A program made the translations under genes and the position numbers. Of a DNA stretch of 50,796 nucleotides, positions 1 through 7,493 are shown in pieces. The first letter of the stretch is position 1, and every line of letters begins with the position of its first letter. The notes under the pieces were generated by a model, which ran no database searches, was not told the origin of the DNA, and saw only the letters and a list, made by a program, of their open reading frames with translations. Source of the DNA: Pyrinomonadaceae bacterium (GTDB lineage Bacteria; Acidobacteriota; Blastocatellia; Pyrinomonadales; Pyrinomonadaceae); NCBI GenBank assembly GCA_030838445.1, contig JAUZFQ010000277.1, forward strand, positions 1 through 50,796. The letters run 5' to 3'.

Positions 1-1
1 G

Positions 2-655
2 TTGCACAAGTCGTATCGCGAGAGTTTGGAACTCGCGTCGGGCGCGCTGTATCCCGTCAAGCGTCCGTCGGGCGCGGCCGAAGGTAAGGCTTGGGAAGCC
101 TTCTCGCGTTCCGTGCTCGGCTTCGTCCCGGACGCTTCGGCCGCCGACCGCGCGGCGGCGTGGGGAAACTTTCTCGCGCGTCGCTACCGGCATCTCGACA
201 CGCTGCGCGCCGCTTACAAGACCGAATTCGCGTCGTTCGCCGAAGTGCCTTTCCCGCAGGCGTTGCCCGCGGGCGGCGAGCCTCTGAACGACTGGTATCA
301 ATTCGAGAGCGTCGTCGTGGCGATGCGACGGGCGGCGCACCGCTTCACGGTGCTGTTGCCGATGCGGCAGACCGACACATTCGACGCGGCCGAGCATCGC
401 AACTTGAGCGACCTCGCGCGCCGCGTCGTCGAACTGGAAAAACCCGCGCACACCACCTTCGACGTCAAGTTCTACTGGGCGATGTTCCGGCTCGGCGAGG
501 TGCGCCTCGGCGACGACACGTTGCTCGATCTCGGCAGCCGCGCGCCCGGCCTGATGCGCCCGATGCTGCTCGGTCAGGAGCATCTGGCCGAAAGTTATCT
601 CGCGCCCGCGCACCCGCAGAACGTCGGCGGGCGCAACGTCTTGGGTCGCCAGTAA
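2..655 (+). CDS. Phage-tail/baseplate-type protein of an eCIS, C-terminal part (5' end outside the window)
   Basis: The reading frame is open to the left edge, so this is the last 217 residues of a longer protein; the first codon seen is an internal TTG. The segment around residues 145-205 (VELEKPAHTTFDVKFYWAMF, then RLGEVRLGDDT, then a final LGQEHLAESYL) looks like the phage tail protein domain (TIGR02242 type) that follows the baseplate-J-like protein in contractile injection loci. In those systems this protein is a baseplate wedge component (Afp12/gpI-like). It is followed at 75 bp by a second structural gene on the same strand, and an eCIS-type ATPase lies 9 kb downstream. Family assignment is from remembered motif similarity and is moderately secure; the baseplate role is inferred from family and context. 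Confidence 0.7.
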   Translation: MHKSYRESLELASGALYPVKRPSGAAEGKAWEAFSRSVLGFVPDASAADRAAAWGNFLARRYRHLDTLRAAYKTEFASFAEVPFPQALPAGGEPLNDWYQFESVVVAMRRAAHRFTVLLPMRQTDTFDAAEHRNLSDLARRVVELEKPAHTTFDVKFYWAMFRLGEVRLGDDTLLDLGSRAPGLMRPMLLGQEHLAESYLAPAHPQNVGGRNVLGRQ

Positions 656-730
656 GAGACGGCCGCCCGTCACGAGAACCCCTTCCGCGCGGCGGCTGTG
701 GGGCGACATTTTTGCAGCAGGAGAAAAACA

Positions 731-2197
731 ATGGCAGACGACTTCACATCGCGCATGGCAACTCCGGGCGCTTCGGGTGATCCGACCAAACACGTCAACT
801 ACACCTATGGCATGGTGCTCGGCGTGGACGATCTGACGCAGGAGTTCTCCTACCACTCCGGGCGCGATCAGTTGATGATGCGCGACACGGTCGGCTACGG
901 CACGGTCAACGGCCTGCGCGTGACGGTCGCCCCGAACTCGAACGGCGAACTCGAAGTGAACGTCTCGCCGGGCACGGCCTTGACGCCGCGCGGGCAACTC
1001 GTCCACGTCACCACGGCGCAGTGCGCGAACCTCGAAAAGTGGCTCGCCATCGCGAAGAACAAGAAGGCCGTCGGCGACGAGGTGGGCACGCCGCCCGCCA
1101 CGCCCGTCACGCTCTCGGTCGTCTTGTGCTACCGCTCGTGCCCGACGGACAAAGTGCCCGTCCCCGGCGAGCCGTGCCGCAGCGAAGAGGACACGATGGC
1201 CTACTCGCGCCTGCGCGACGACTTCAAACTCGAACTGCGCGTCAAGCAAGCGGCCAAGCCCCCCTCGCCCGACCAGCGCGAAGAAGACGCCCTGCGCGAT
1301 TTCATCAAGTGGCTCAACGAGCACGTCGTCGTCACCGACGAACAGACGAACCTCACGAGCGAGACAGACTTCGTGCAGGCCGTCCTCGACGCGGCGCACC
1401 CGGCCGTCCTGCCGCCCGACGAACTGCCGCCCGACTTCATGCGCGACAACATCCCGCCCGCGCCGATGCGCGTCAACGTCGCCGACGCCTGTCGTTTCCG
1501 GCGCGACGCGTTCCGCCTGTGGGTCACCGCGTTTCGCCCGCGCTGGCGTCCCGCGCAGTTCAACACGCAGTCGGCCACGTGCGCCCCGGACGGCGGCGAC
1601 TCAGGGACGATTGCCGACGACAACTGCGTCCTGCTCGCAGACCTGCGCGTGCCGCTGACGAACAACTTGCTGCTCGACACGACGACGCCCGTCGGCGTGC
1701 TCGAAGACCGTCGCCCTTACGTGATTAACCAGCGCATGTTGCAGGAGTGGCTGCTGTGCGGCACGTTCGATGAGGTGGCGAAGCCGCCGCAGCCGGAGAC
1801 GCTCCCGCTCGTCTCGATACTGCGCGACACGGGCGGCACGCCCCTCTTCTTCTTCTGGTTCCACCTCGACACGCCGAAGAATCATGTCGGGATCACCACC
1901 TTCGATGCGGCGCACCTGATGGCGCTCTCGGAAACCGACGTGGCGGGCGATTTCTTCGACCCGCTGACCATCGTCAACTTGAAGGCCGTGTCGGGCATGA
2001 GGAATGTTTTCTCGGTGGAACTCGACGCCGACGCGCCGCTCATCCGGTTCGTCTTCGACCTCGACGGCATGCAGGTCGAGGTGGACGGCGGCGGAGGCAC
2101 GTCGCTCGCGAAGTACGCCGCCACGCGCCGCCTCAACTTCGTCGGGCAAGACAGTCCCGAACGCGTCACTGCCTTTGCGCCGCTGTTCAAAATTTAA
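731..2197 (+). CDS. eCIS baseplate-associated protein, paralogue A
   Basis: 488 aa. The ATG at 731 is chosen because CAGGAGAA lies just upstream at 718-725; the frame is open to 698 but nothing supports an earlier start. Residues about 20-95 read NYTYGMVLGVDDLTQEFSYH, then a RD...RDTVGYGTVNGLRV stretch and a VNVSPGTALTPRG strand. The next gene carries the same pattern (aromatic, N/G-M/R-L, D-L-x-Q-E, R, GxGxVxGLxV, then a beta-rich 'GxA' segment), so the two are paralogues. Proteins with this N-terminus are common in phage-like and eCIS gene clusters, next to baseplate genes. The C-terminal two thirds are beta-rich and unrecognised. No signal peptide or membrane segment is visible, as expected for a cytoplasmically assembled particle. 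The exact structural role is unknown. Confidence 0.65.
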   Translation: MADDFTSRMATPGASGDPTKHVNYTYGMVLGVDDLTQEFSYHSGRDQLMMRDTVGYGTVNGLRVTVAPNSNGELEVNVSPGTALTPRGQLVHVTTAQCANLEKWLAIAKNKKAVGDEVGTPPATPVTLSVVLCYRSCPTDKVPVPGEPCRSEEDTMAYSRLRDDFKLELRVKQAAKPPSPDQREEDALRDFIKWLNEHVVVTDEQTNLTSETDFVQAVLDAAHPAVLPPDELPPDFMRDNIPPAPMRVNVADACRFRRDAFRLWVTAFRPRWRPAQFNTQSATCAPDGGDSGTIADDNCVLLADLRVPLTNNLLLDTTTPVGVLEDRRPYVINQRMLQEWLLCGTFDEVAKPPQPETLPLVSILRDTGGTPLFFFWFHLDTPKNHVGITTFDAAHLMALSETDVAGDFFDPLTIVNLKAVSGMRNVFSVELDADAPLIRFVFDLDGMQVEVDGGGGTSLAKYAATRRLNFVGQDSPERVTAFAPLFKI

Positions 2198-2220
2198 GTT
2201 CACGAGAGAGGTAATCCGAC

Positions 2221-3576
2221 ATGGGCAGAATCGAACTGCTACAGCCCTTCCTCGAAGGCGGCATCCGCAACACCAACTTCTTCAACGGACGCCTGCTCTC
2301 CGCCGAAGACTTGCGGCAGGAACAGCAGGCCAACCGCGAGCGCGACGCGCAACTCGCACGCGCGGTCGGCGCGGGCGTCGTCCACGGCCTCGAAGTGGCG
2401 CGCGCGCCGCAGTCGGGCGGGGGCGGCCTGACGAACGCGGTCGTCCGCGTGCGCGCCGGTCTGGCCTTGAACGAAAGCGGCGTCGCGCTCGCGCTGCCGC
2501 TCGACACGGAAGTCGCGCTCGTGCGCGAACTCGAAGCGGTCAACGCCGAGGCGGGTCTGTTCGCCACGTGCGCGCCGCCGAAGCAGACGGCCGTCGTCGC
2601 GGGCGCAGGGATGTACCTGCTCGTCATCACGCCCGCCTCCGGCTACGACCAGCGCGCGCCCGTCAGCGGTCTGGGCGGCGCGGGGTTGACGAGTCCGGGC
2701 TGCGGCAGCCGCTACGCCGTCGAGGGCGTCCAGTTCAAACTCGTCAGCGTGGACATCAACACGCTCGCAGGCATTCCCGCCGATGTCCGCACGCAACTCA
2801 ACACGCTGATGAGCGCGGGCGGCACGGCCAACCTCTCGCTCCTCCGAAACCTCATGGCCTATCTCTGCTTCGGCGCGGCGCAGACGGCCGCGTTCGCGCG
2901 CGACCCCTTCGCCGCGGCGAACCACCCGGACGCTCCCGCCGCCCCGCCGAACATCCTCGGCGCGCTGCGTGCCGCGGGCGAACTCACGCGCTGCGACGTG
3001 CCGCTCGCGCTCCTCTACTGGACGGCGACCGGGGGCGTTGACTTCGTGGACATGTGGAGCGTGCGCCGCCGCGTGACGCGCGCGACGGCGACGGACGCGT
3101 GGGGCGCGCCCGGCGGCGACGCCGAGCGCGGCCTGCGCGAAGCGATGTCCATGCAGTTTCAGGAGCACCTCGAAATGCTGCGCGGGAGCGCGTCGTCGGC
3201 GCAGGCGGTCGTCGCCGAAACCTACTTCCGCTATCTGCCGCCCGCGGGCTTTCTCCCGCTCGGCGGCGTCGCCGGTCTCGTCGGCTTCAACTACCAGACC
3301 GTCTTTCAGAGCACGACCTACAGAGGCCCGGTCTACATCAACGGCGCGCGCGTCGCCGCGCTGCTCCACGAGGCGCGCTCCTACCCGCCGATTGAAGTCA
3401 AGAGCGATGAGATGTTCTGGCTCTACCTCGTGCGCGAGAACCAGCAGGCTTTCAACGCGGGCGGCGCGAACCGGCCGCAGCCCTACGTCATCTTCGCGAA
3501 GGGACACACGCCCTATCAGGGCGACTCCCAGTTCGATCTGGCCTACTGGGATTACAACAACTACGCACTCATCTAA
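2221..3576 (+). CDS. eCIS baseplate-associated protein, paralogue B
   Basis: 451 aa, ATG preceded by GAGAGG at 8 nt, 23 bp after paralogue A. The N-terminus (residues 13-60: RNTNFFNGRLLSAEDLRQEQ, then R...RAVGAGVVHGLEV) matches paralogue A in pattern, followed by a VRVRAGLALNESGVAL strand. The middle (about residues 200-300) is Ala-rich and helical. The C-terminus (about 340-451) is beta-rich and rich in aromatic residues and Gly. There is no signal peptide. The tight spacing, shared strand and shared fold signature place it in the same particle as the preceding genes. The two paralogues could form a heteromeric ring or fibre collar; that is inference. I know no gene symbol for it. Confidence 0.62.
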   Translation: MGRIELLQPFLEGGIRNTNFFNGRLLSAEDLRQEQQANRERDAQLARAVGAGVVHGLEVARAPQSGGGGLTNAVVRVRAGLALNESGVALALPLDTEVALVRELEAVNAEAGLFATCAPPKQTAVVAGAGMYLLVITPASGYDQRAPVSGLGGAGLTSPGCGSRYAVEGVQFKLVSVDINTLAGIPADVRTQLNTLMSAGGTANLSLLRNLMAYLCFGAAQTAAFARDPFAAANHPDAPAAPPNILGALRAAGELTRCDVPLALLYWTATGGVDFVDMWSVRRRVTRATATDAWGAPGGDAERGLREAMSMQFQEHLEMLRGSASSAQAVVAETYFRYLPPAGFLPLGGVAGLVGFNYQTVFQSTTYRGPVYINGARVAALLHEARSYPPIEVKSDEMFWLYLVRENQQAFNAGGANRPQPYVIFAKGHTPYQGDSQFDLAYWDYNNYALI

Positions 3577-3621
3577 GGCCGCCCCCGGCCACCGCCGAAA
3601 GCAAGAGAGGAGAAGAGAACG

Positions 3622-4833
3622 ATGGCGCAGAAACTAGAGAAGGTGAAATCGGGCGACCTCATCACCGCCGGCTTTATCAACAGCCTGATAAGTCAACTGG
3701 AGAACTTGGAAGCGCGCGTCGCCGAACTGGAAGACGCAAGTTCGCAGCCCGGTCAGGTGGTCAAGATCACGGGCTTCGAGTTCACCAAAGTCCCTTTGCG
3801 CGTCAGCCACCGGCTGGAAGTGAAGGGGAAGAATTTCAGCGTCCCCCCCGAACTCAACGAGGTCTTCATCGGCGGCAAGAAGGTGCAGAACTTCGCGCTC
3901 GACAGCGGCGAGGATCAACTCGTCTTCGACGTGCCGGACATCCCCAACCTCGTCGAGAGCGGCTCGAACGTGATCGTGAAGGTGACGAACCCGCTCGGCA
4001 CGGCCTCCGACACGGTGAAGGTTTCGCCCAAACTGATCATCCCGCAGGGCAACATTCAGGTGACTTACCTGATCGCTCCCGTGATGCCCATGGGCAAGCC
4101 GAACATCGAGCAGAATTCGTCCTACATGTTCACCTTCGCGGTGAAGGCCATCGCCAGCCAGCAGGGCGACTACACGCTCACCCCTTCCGTCATCGGCGTG
4201 CAGAACTGGACGGCCGAGTTGCTCGCCGACAACGGCGACACGGTGCGGCCGTCGAACATCATCACGCTGCCCGGCGTGCCCGGCACGGGCGCGACGAAGA
4301 ACATCCGCGTGCGCGTCAAAGTGCCGAACAGTCAGCCCAACGGGACGAAAGGCACGGTGCGGCTCGCCGTCTCGGAGAACACGGCCGACACGGGCGTCAC
4401 GCCCGGCAACCAGCAGTTCGACATCACGGTCGGCTCGCCGCCGCCCTCGCCCGAAACGCGCGTGCGCATGCAACTCGAAAGCGTGCAGGGCGGCGCGGCG
4501 ATGGGCACGGGGGCGAACGCCAACAAGGTCGTGTTCAAGCGCGGCGACGTGGGCATCGTCGGCCTGAGCCTTGAGTTCACCGTCGGCGGCAGTTTCACCG
4601 TCGCCACCGCCGTCAAGACTCCGACCGGGTGGACGGTCGGCGACACCGACATCACTTCGTTTGAAGTAGCCAAGCCCGCGCAAGGTCAGACCTCTCACCA
4701 GTCGGTGTTCGCGGAGTTCACCGCCGGGCAGACGGCCGCCGAAACCGAGATGTACGTGACGATCAAGGGGACGGTCAAAGAGAGTCAGAACGGCGTGGAG
4801 ATCAAGTACGCGCAAACCATCGCGGCGGTCTAA
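3622..4833 (+). CDS. Coiled-coil plus IPT/TIG-domain protein of the eCIS cluster (fibre or adaptor candidate)
   Basis: 403 aa, with GGAGAAGAG before the ATG. Residues 3-40 hold a GDLITAGFINSLI segment followed by a short coiled coil (LENLEARVAELED). This 'V-x-x-G-D-L-I-T-A...N-x-L...L-x-R-V-x-x-L-E' layout recurs in small proteins of eCIS and phage-like clusters. Residues about 50-135 resemble an IPT/TIG immunoglobulin-like domain (RLEVKGKNF, then VFIGGKKV, then VKVTNPLGTASDTVKV). Residues 145-403 form two further beta-sandwich-like segments. There is no secretion signal. A trimeric coiled coil followed by Ig-like domains fits a fibre, spike decoration or receptor-binding adaptor. This role is inferred from architecture and context only. 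Confidence 0.6.
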   Translation: MAQKLEKVKSGDLITAGFINSLISQLENLEARVAELEDASSQPGQVVKITGFEFTKVPLRVSHRLEVKGKNFSVPPELNEVFIGGKKVQNFALDSGEDQLVFDVPDIPNLVESGSNVIVKVTNPLGTASDTVKVSPKLIIPQGNIQVTYLIAPVMPMGKPNIEQNSSYMFTFAVKAIASQQGDYTLTPSVIGVQNWTAELLADNGDTVRPSNIITLPGVPGTGATKNIRVRVKVPNSQPNGTKGTVRLAVSENTADTGVTPGNQQFDITVGSPPPSPETRVRMQLESVQGGAAMGTGANANKVVFKRGDVGIVGLSLEFTVGGSFTVATAVKTPTGWTVGDTDITSFEVAKPAQGQTSHQSVFAEFTAGQTAAETEMYVTIKGTVKESQNGVEIKYAQTIAAV

Positions 4834-4948
4834 CTTTCGCCTCGCGCCCGCGCGCGGACAGACAAGTTTCGCGCGAGCCAGTCAACCGCCGTGCCGGCCG
4901 CCGCACGCACGGCGATGTTGCCAACACACCTCACCGAGGAGCTTAGCC

Positions 4949-7366
4949 ATGAGTAAAAAATTGAAGCATCTGCGCGGCCTGCCGCGTGCCCTGCGGGGCG
5001 CGTGCGCCGTCGCGCTCGTCGTCCTGATGTCCGTGCCCGTGCCGGCCGCGCCGACCGACATGTGCTTTCCGAGCATCTCCGGCGGACTGACCGGCGTGCC
5101 CACCATTGACGGCGTGATCGAGGGCTACACCGGCCCCGGCACAGTTAACAACGATCCCGGCTGGGACGGCGTGACGCGCGTCAACCTGCTCGACAACACG
5201 GGCGGCAACATGGGTTCGACGGCGGCGGCAAAGTTTCAGGTGGGGCGCGACGCCGGTTTCGTCTATCTCGGCTTCGTCGTCGGCATCCCGACGGCGGGCG
5301 TCAACACCAACATCGTCGTCGGGCTGGCGACCAAGGCGGGCGACCCGGCGACCGACTGGCGTTTCCACATCAAGCCCTTCGACGCCTCGACCGCCGACCC
5401 GGTCTTCACCGATTTGAACCGGACGCCCAACTCCGTTACGTGGTGGCGCGACAGCGGCGACTGGAACAACGCGGGCGCGACGGCGCACGTCGCCAGCCCC
5501 GGCGACTGGATGCTCGACAACACGCGCTTCAGCAAGTCGGGCAACCAGTTCGCCGTCGAGATGCGGATACCCATCGAGTCGAACGTCGCCAACGCGGGGC
5601 TGAACACGAAGATCTTTTTCCCCGCGTCCGGCAATTTCCGTCTCTACGTCAACGTGCTCGGCGCTAACACGCTCCTCAACACGACGACCCAAGACCCGTG
5701 GCCGGCGGGCGTCATCGTCGTGCCGAACAACGGCACGTTCCTGACGCGCAACACGCCTCTCGTCTCGTCGTGGGGCGTGGCCTCCTTCAACGACCGTCCA
5801 GAGTGCGACGGCGTCTCGATAGACATGCTCGGGATCGGCATTGACGACCCGAACAACTCCGGCACGCTCATCTCCAACATCCGCCGCTTCGACCCGCCGG
5901 GGGCGGGCACGTTCCCCGAAGTTGACCTCGCGGCCTGCCTCGCCCGCGCGCCCGACTTCAACTGGCCTGCGGATCAAGGGCCGTCCAACTCCTTCGTCGC
6001 CAAGCCCTTTAACGGCATGGTGGGAACGACCGCGAAGGTGTCGGCCACCTTCCGCCTCTGGCACTGGGGCATCCCCGGCACAACCGAGTGGACGAAGATC
6101 GGCGAGGCCAACCCGCCGCTCATCCCGACGCCGCTCGTCCCGGCCGACGTGACGAGCCACCCGACCGCGCAGCAGAGCATCCTTGCGGGCACGACCGGCA
6201 ATCTGGTCTCCAACTGGAAACTCAGCTATCGCTGGTCGTGCATCTACAAGTTCAGGCCGAGCCAGTGCATGCAGGTTGATCTGGACTCGAACGATCCGAA
6301 CACGCGATTCAAGGTGAAGACCGCGCACCGCAACATGTCTTTCGTCCCCGCGTCGAGGTTCGAGCAGCAGGCGCGCATCAGCGGCGTGCAGGGCGAACTC
6401 CCGCCGGGGCGGACGCAGCACGAATACGTGATCACGGTCGAGACCGACGAGCAGGGGCGACTCGAACAGCGCAGAGATGATCCCGTCGGCGCGACGACGG
6501 TCGGCACGCGGTCGCAGCAGAAAACCTCGCGCCGTCTCCAGTCGAAAGAACTGGCCGACGAGGCGCTCCGGCAGTTCGGTCGCCGCGTGACGAACCTCGG
6601 CACGTGGATCGCGCGCGGCACGCTGCGCACCGGACGGACGATCAACATGGGCGGCGTCGAGCACGAGTACGTGCGGCGCGCGGGCGACTTCGGCTTCGTC
6701 GCCGGGCACACCGGCCCGATCTACGGCTGGCGGTTCGGCTTCACTGGCAACGGGCTGCGGAGTCAGTCGAACGGCGTCTACACCATTGACGTGCCGCCCG
6801 GCGGCGAAGCCTTCGTCAACACCGTCATCGAAACCATCGACGCCAACGGGCGCGACGACGATGACGATGACGACGACGACGGCGACATCCCGGCCGACGC
6901 CGACTCGAAACGCTGGGGCTTGAGTTTGCACGCGGGCGCGAGCATCCCGCACCCGGACTTCAGCAACGCTTTTGATCCGGGGCCGAACTTCGGCGTCGAT
7001 CTCGAATACCGCCTGAGCAACCACGTCTCGCTCGAAGCGTTGTACGGCTTCAACCGTTTCCGCGGCATGGACTTCGGCTTCGTCTCGCTCGCCGACATTA
7101 ACGTCCACCAGCTTGCGGGCAACGTCAAAGTCTTCGGCGGGAGCGGCGCGGTCAGGCCGTTCCTCAACGGCGGCGGCGGCGCATACGTCTTCGACGGCGG
7201 CGGGGGCACGGACACGCGTGGCGGCGCGAACATCGGCGGCGGCATGCAGTTCAATCTCACTCCGACCTTCGCCGTCGAGGGGTCTTACAATTTCCACAGC
7301 GTCTTTACTCCCGGCTCGAACGTGAAATTCTCCACCGTCCAAGGTGGAGTGCGCTTCAGGTTCTAA
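4949..7366 (+). CDS. Outer-membrane protein with CBM9/DOMON-like ectodomain, Asp-rich hinge and C-terminal beta-barrel
   Basis: 805 aa, with GAGGAG before the ATG. Residues 1-34 form a Sec signal peptide: basic start (KKLKHLRGLPRALRG), hydrophobic AVALVVLMSVPV, then a VPAAP-type cleavage region. Residues about 50-250 look like a CBM9/DOMON-type beta-sandwich: IDGVIEGY start, FVYLGFVVG strand, and VEMRIPIESN near the end. The middle (300-620) is unrecognised. At about residue 635 there is a run of nine Asp residues. Residues about 655-805 are an OmpA-like transmembrane beta-barrel of alternating strands (LSLHAGASI, GVDLEYRL, VSLEALYGF) ending in VRFRF, the classic C-terminal aromatic of Gram-negative barrels. 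It lies between structural eCIS genes on one strand, which is unexpected for a cytoplasmic particle. It may be a docking or exit protein, a surface target, or an unrelated insertion; the first two are inference. Confidence 0.75.
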   Translation: MSKKLKHLRGLPRALRGACAVALVVLMSVPVPAAPTDMCFPSISGGLTGVPTIDGVIEGYTGPGTVNNDPGWDGVTRVNLLDNTGGNMGSTAAAKFQVGRDAGFVYLGFVVGIPTAGVNTNIVVGLATKAGDPATDWRFHIKPFDASTADPVFTDLNRTPNSVTWWRDSGDWNNAGATAHVASPGDWMLDNTRFSKSGNQFAVEMRIPIESNVANAGLNTKIFFPASGNFRLYVNVLGANTLLNTTTQDPWPAGVIVVPNNGTFLTRNTPLVSSWGVASFNDRPECDGVSIDMLGIGIDDPNNSGTLISNIRRFDPPGAGTFPEVDLAACLARAPDFNWPADQGPSNSFVAKPFNGMVGTTAKVSATFRLWHWGIPGTTEWTKIGEANPPLIPTPLVPADVTSHPTAQQSILAGTTGNLVSNWKLSYRWSCIYKFRPSQCMQVDLDSNDPNTRFKVKTAHRNMSFVPASRFEQQARISGVQGELPPGRTQHEYVITVETDEQGRLEQRRDDPVGATTVGTRSQQKTSRRLQSKELADEALRQFGRRVTNLGTWIARGTLRTGRTINMGGVEHEYVRRAGDFGFVAGHTGPIYGWRFGFTGNGLRSQSNGVYTIDVPPGGEAFVNTVIETIDANGRDDDDDDDDDGDIPADADSKRWGLSLHAGASIPHPDFSNAFDPGPNFGVDLEYRLSNHVSLEALYGFNRFRGMDFGFVSLADINVHQLAGNVKVFGGSGAVRPFLNGGGGAYVFDGGGGTDTRGGANIGGGMQFNLTPTFAVEGSYNFHSVFTPGSNVKFSTVQGGVRFRF

Positions 7367-7493
7367 ACCGGGACGCGGGCGCTGTTGGAGTCAGGGGAGC
7401 GGGAGGAAGGCAGCGCAGAAGCGCAGGGTTGACCTTCGAGTCGCCCCGGTCGCGCGCTAGCGCCTCCCGCGAACCTGATCCGGTTCGCTTCAG

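Noticed and set aside
4943-7342. A 799-codon open frame on the minus strand opposite the outer-membrane protein gene
   Set aside because: It mirrors a well-supported plus-strand gene in high-G+C DNA; the translation is Arg/Val/Asp-rich low-complexity with no recognisable motif.
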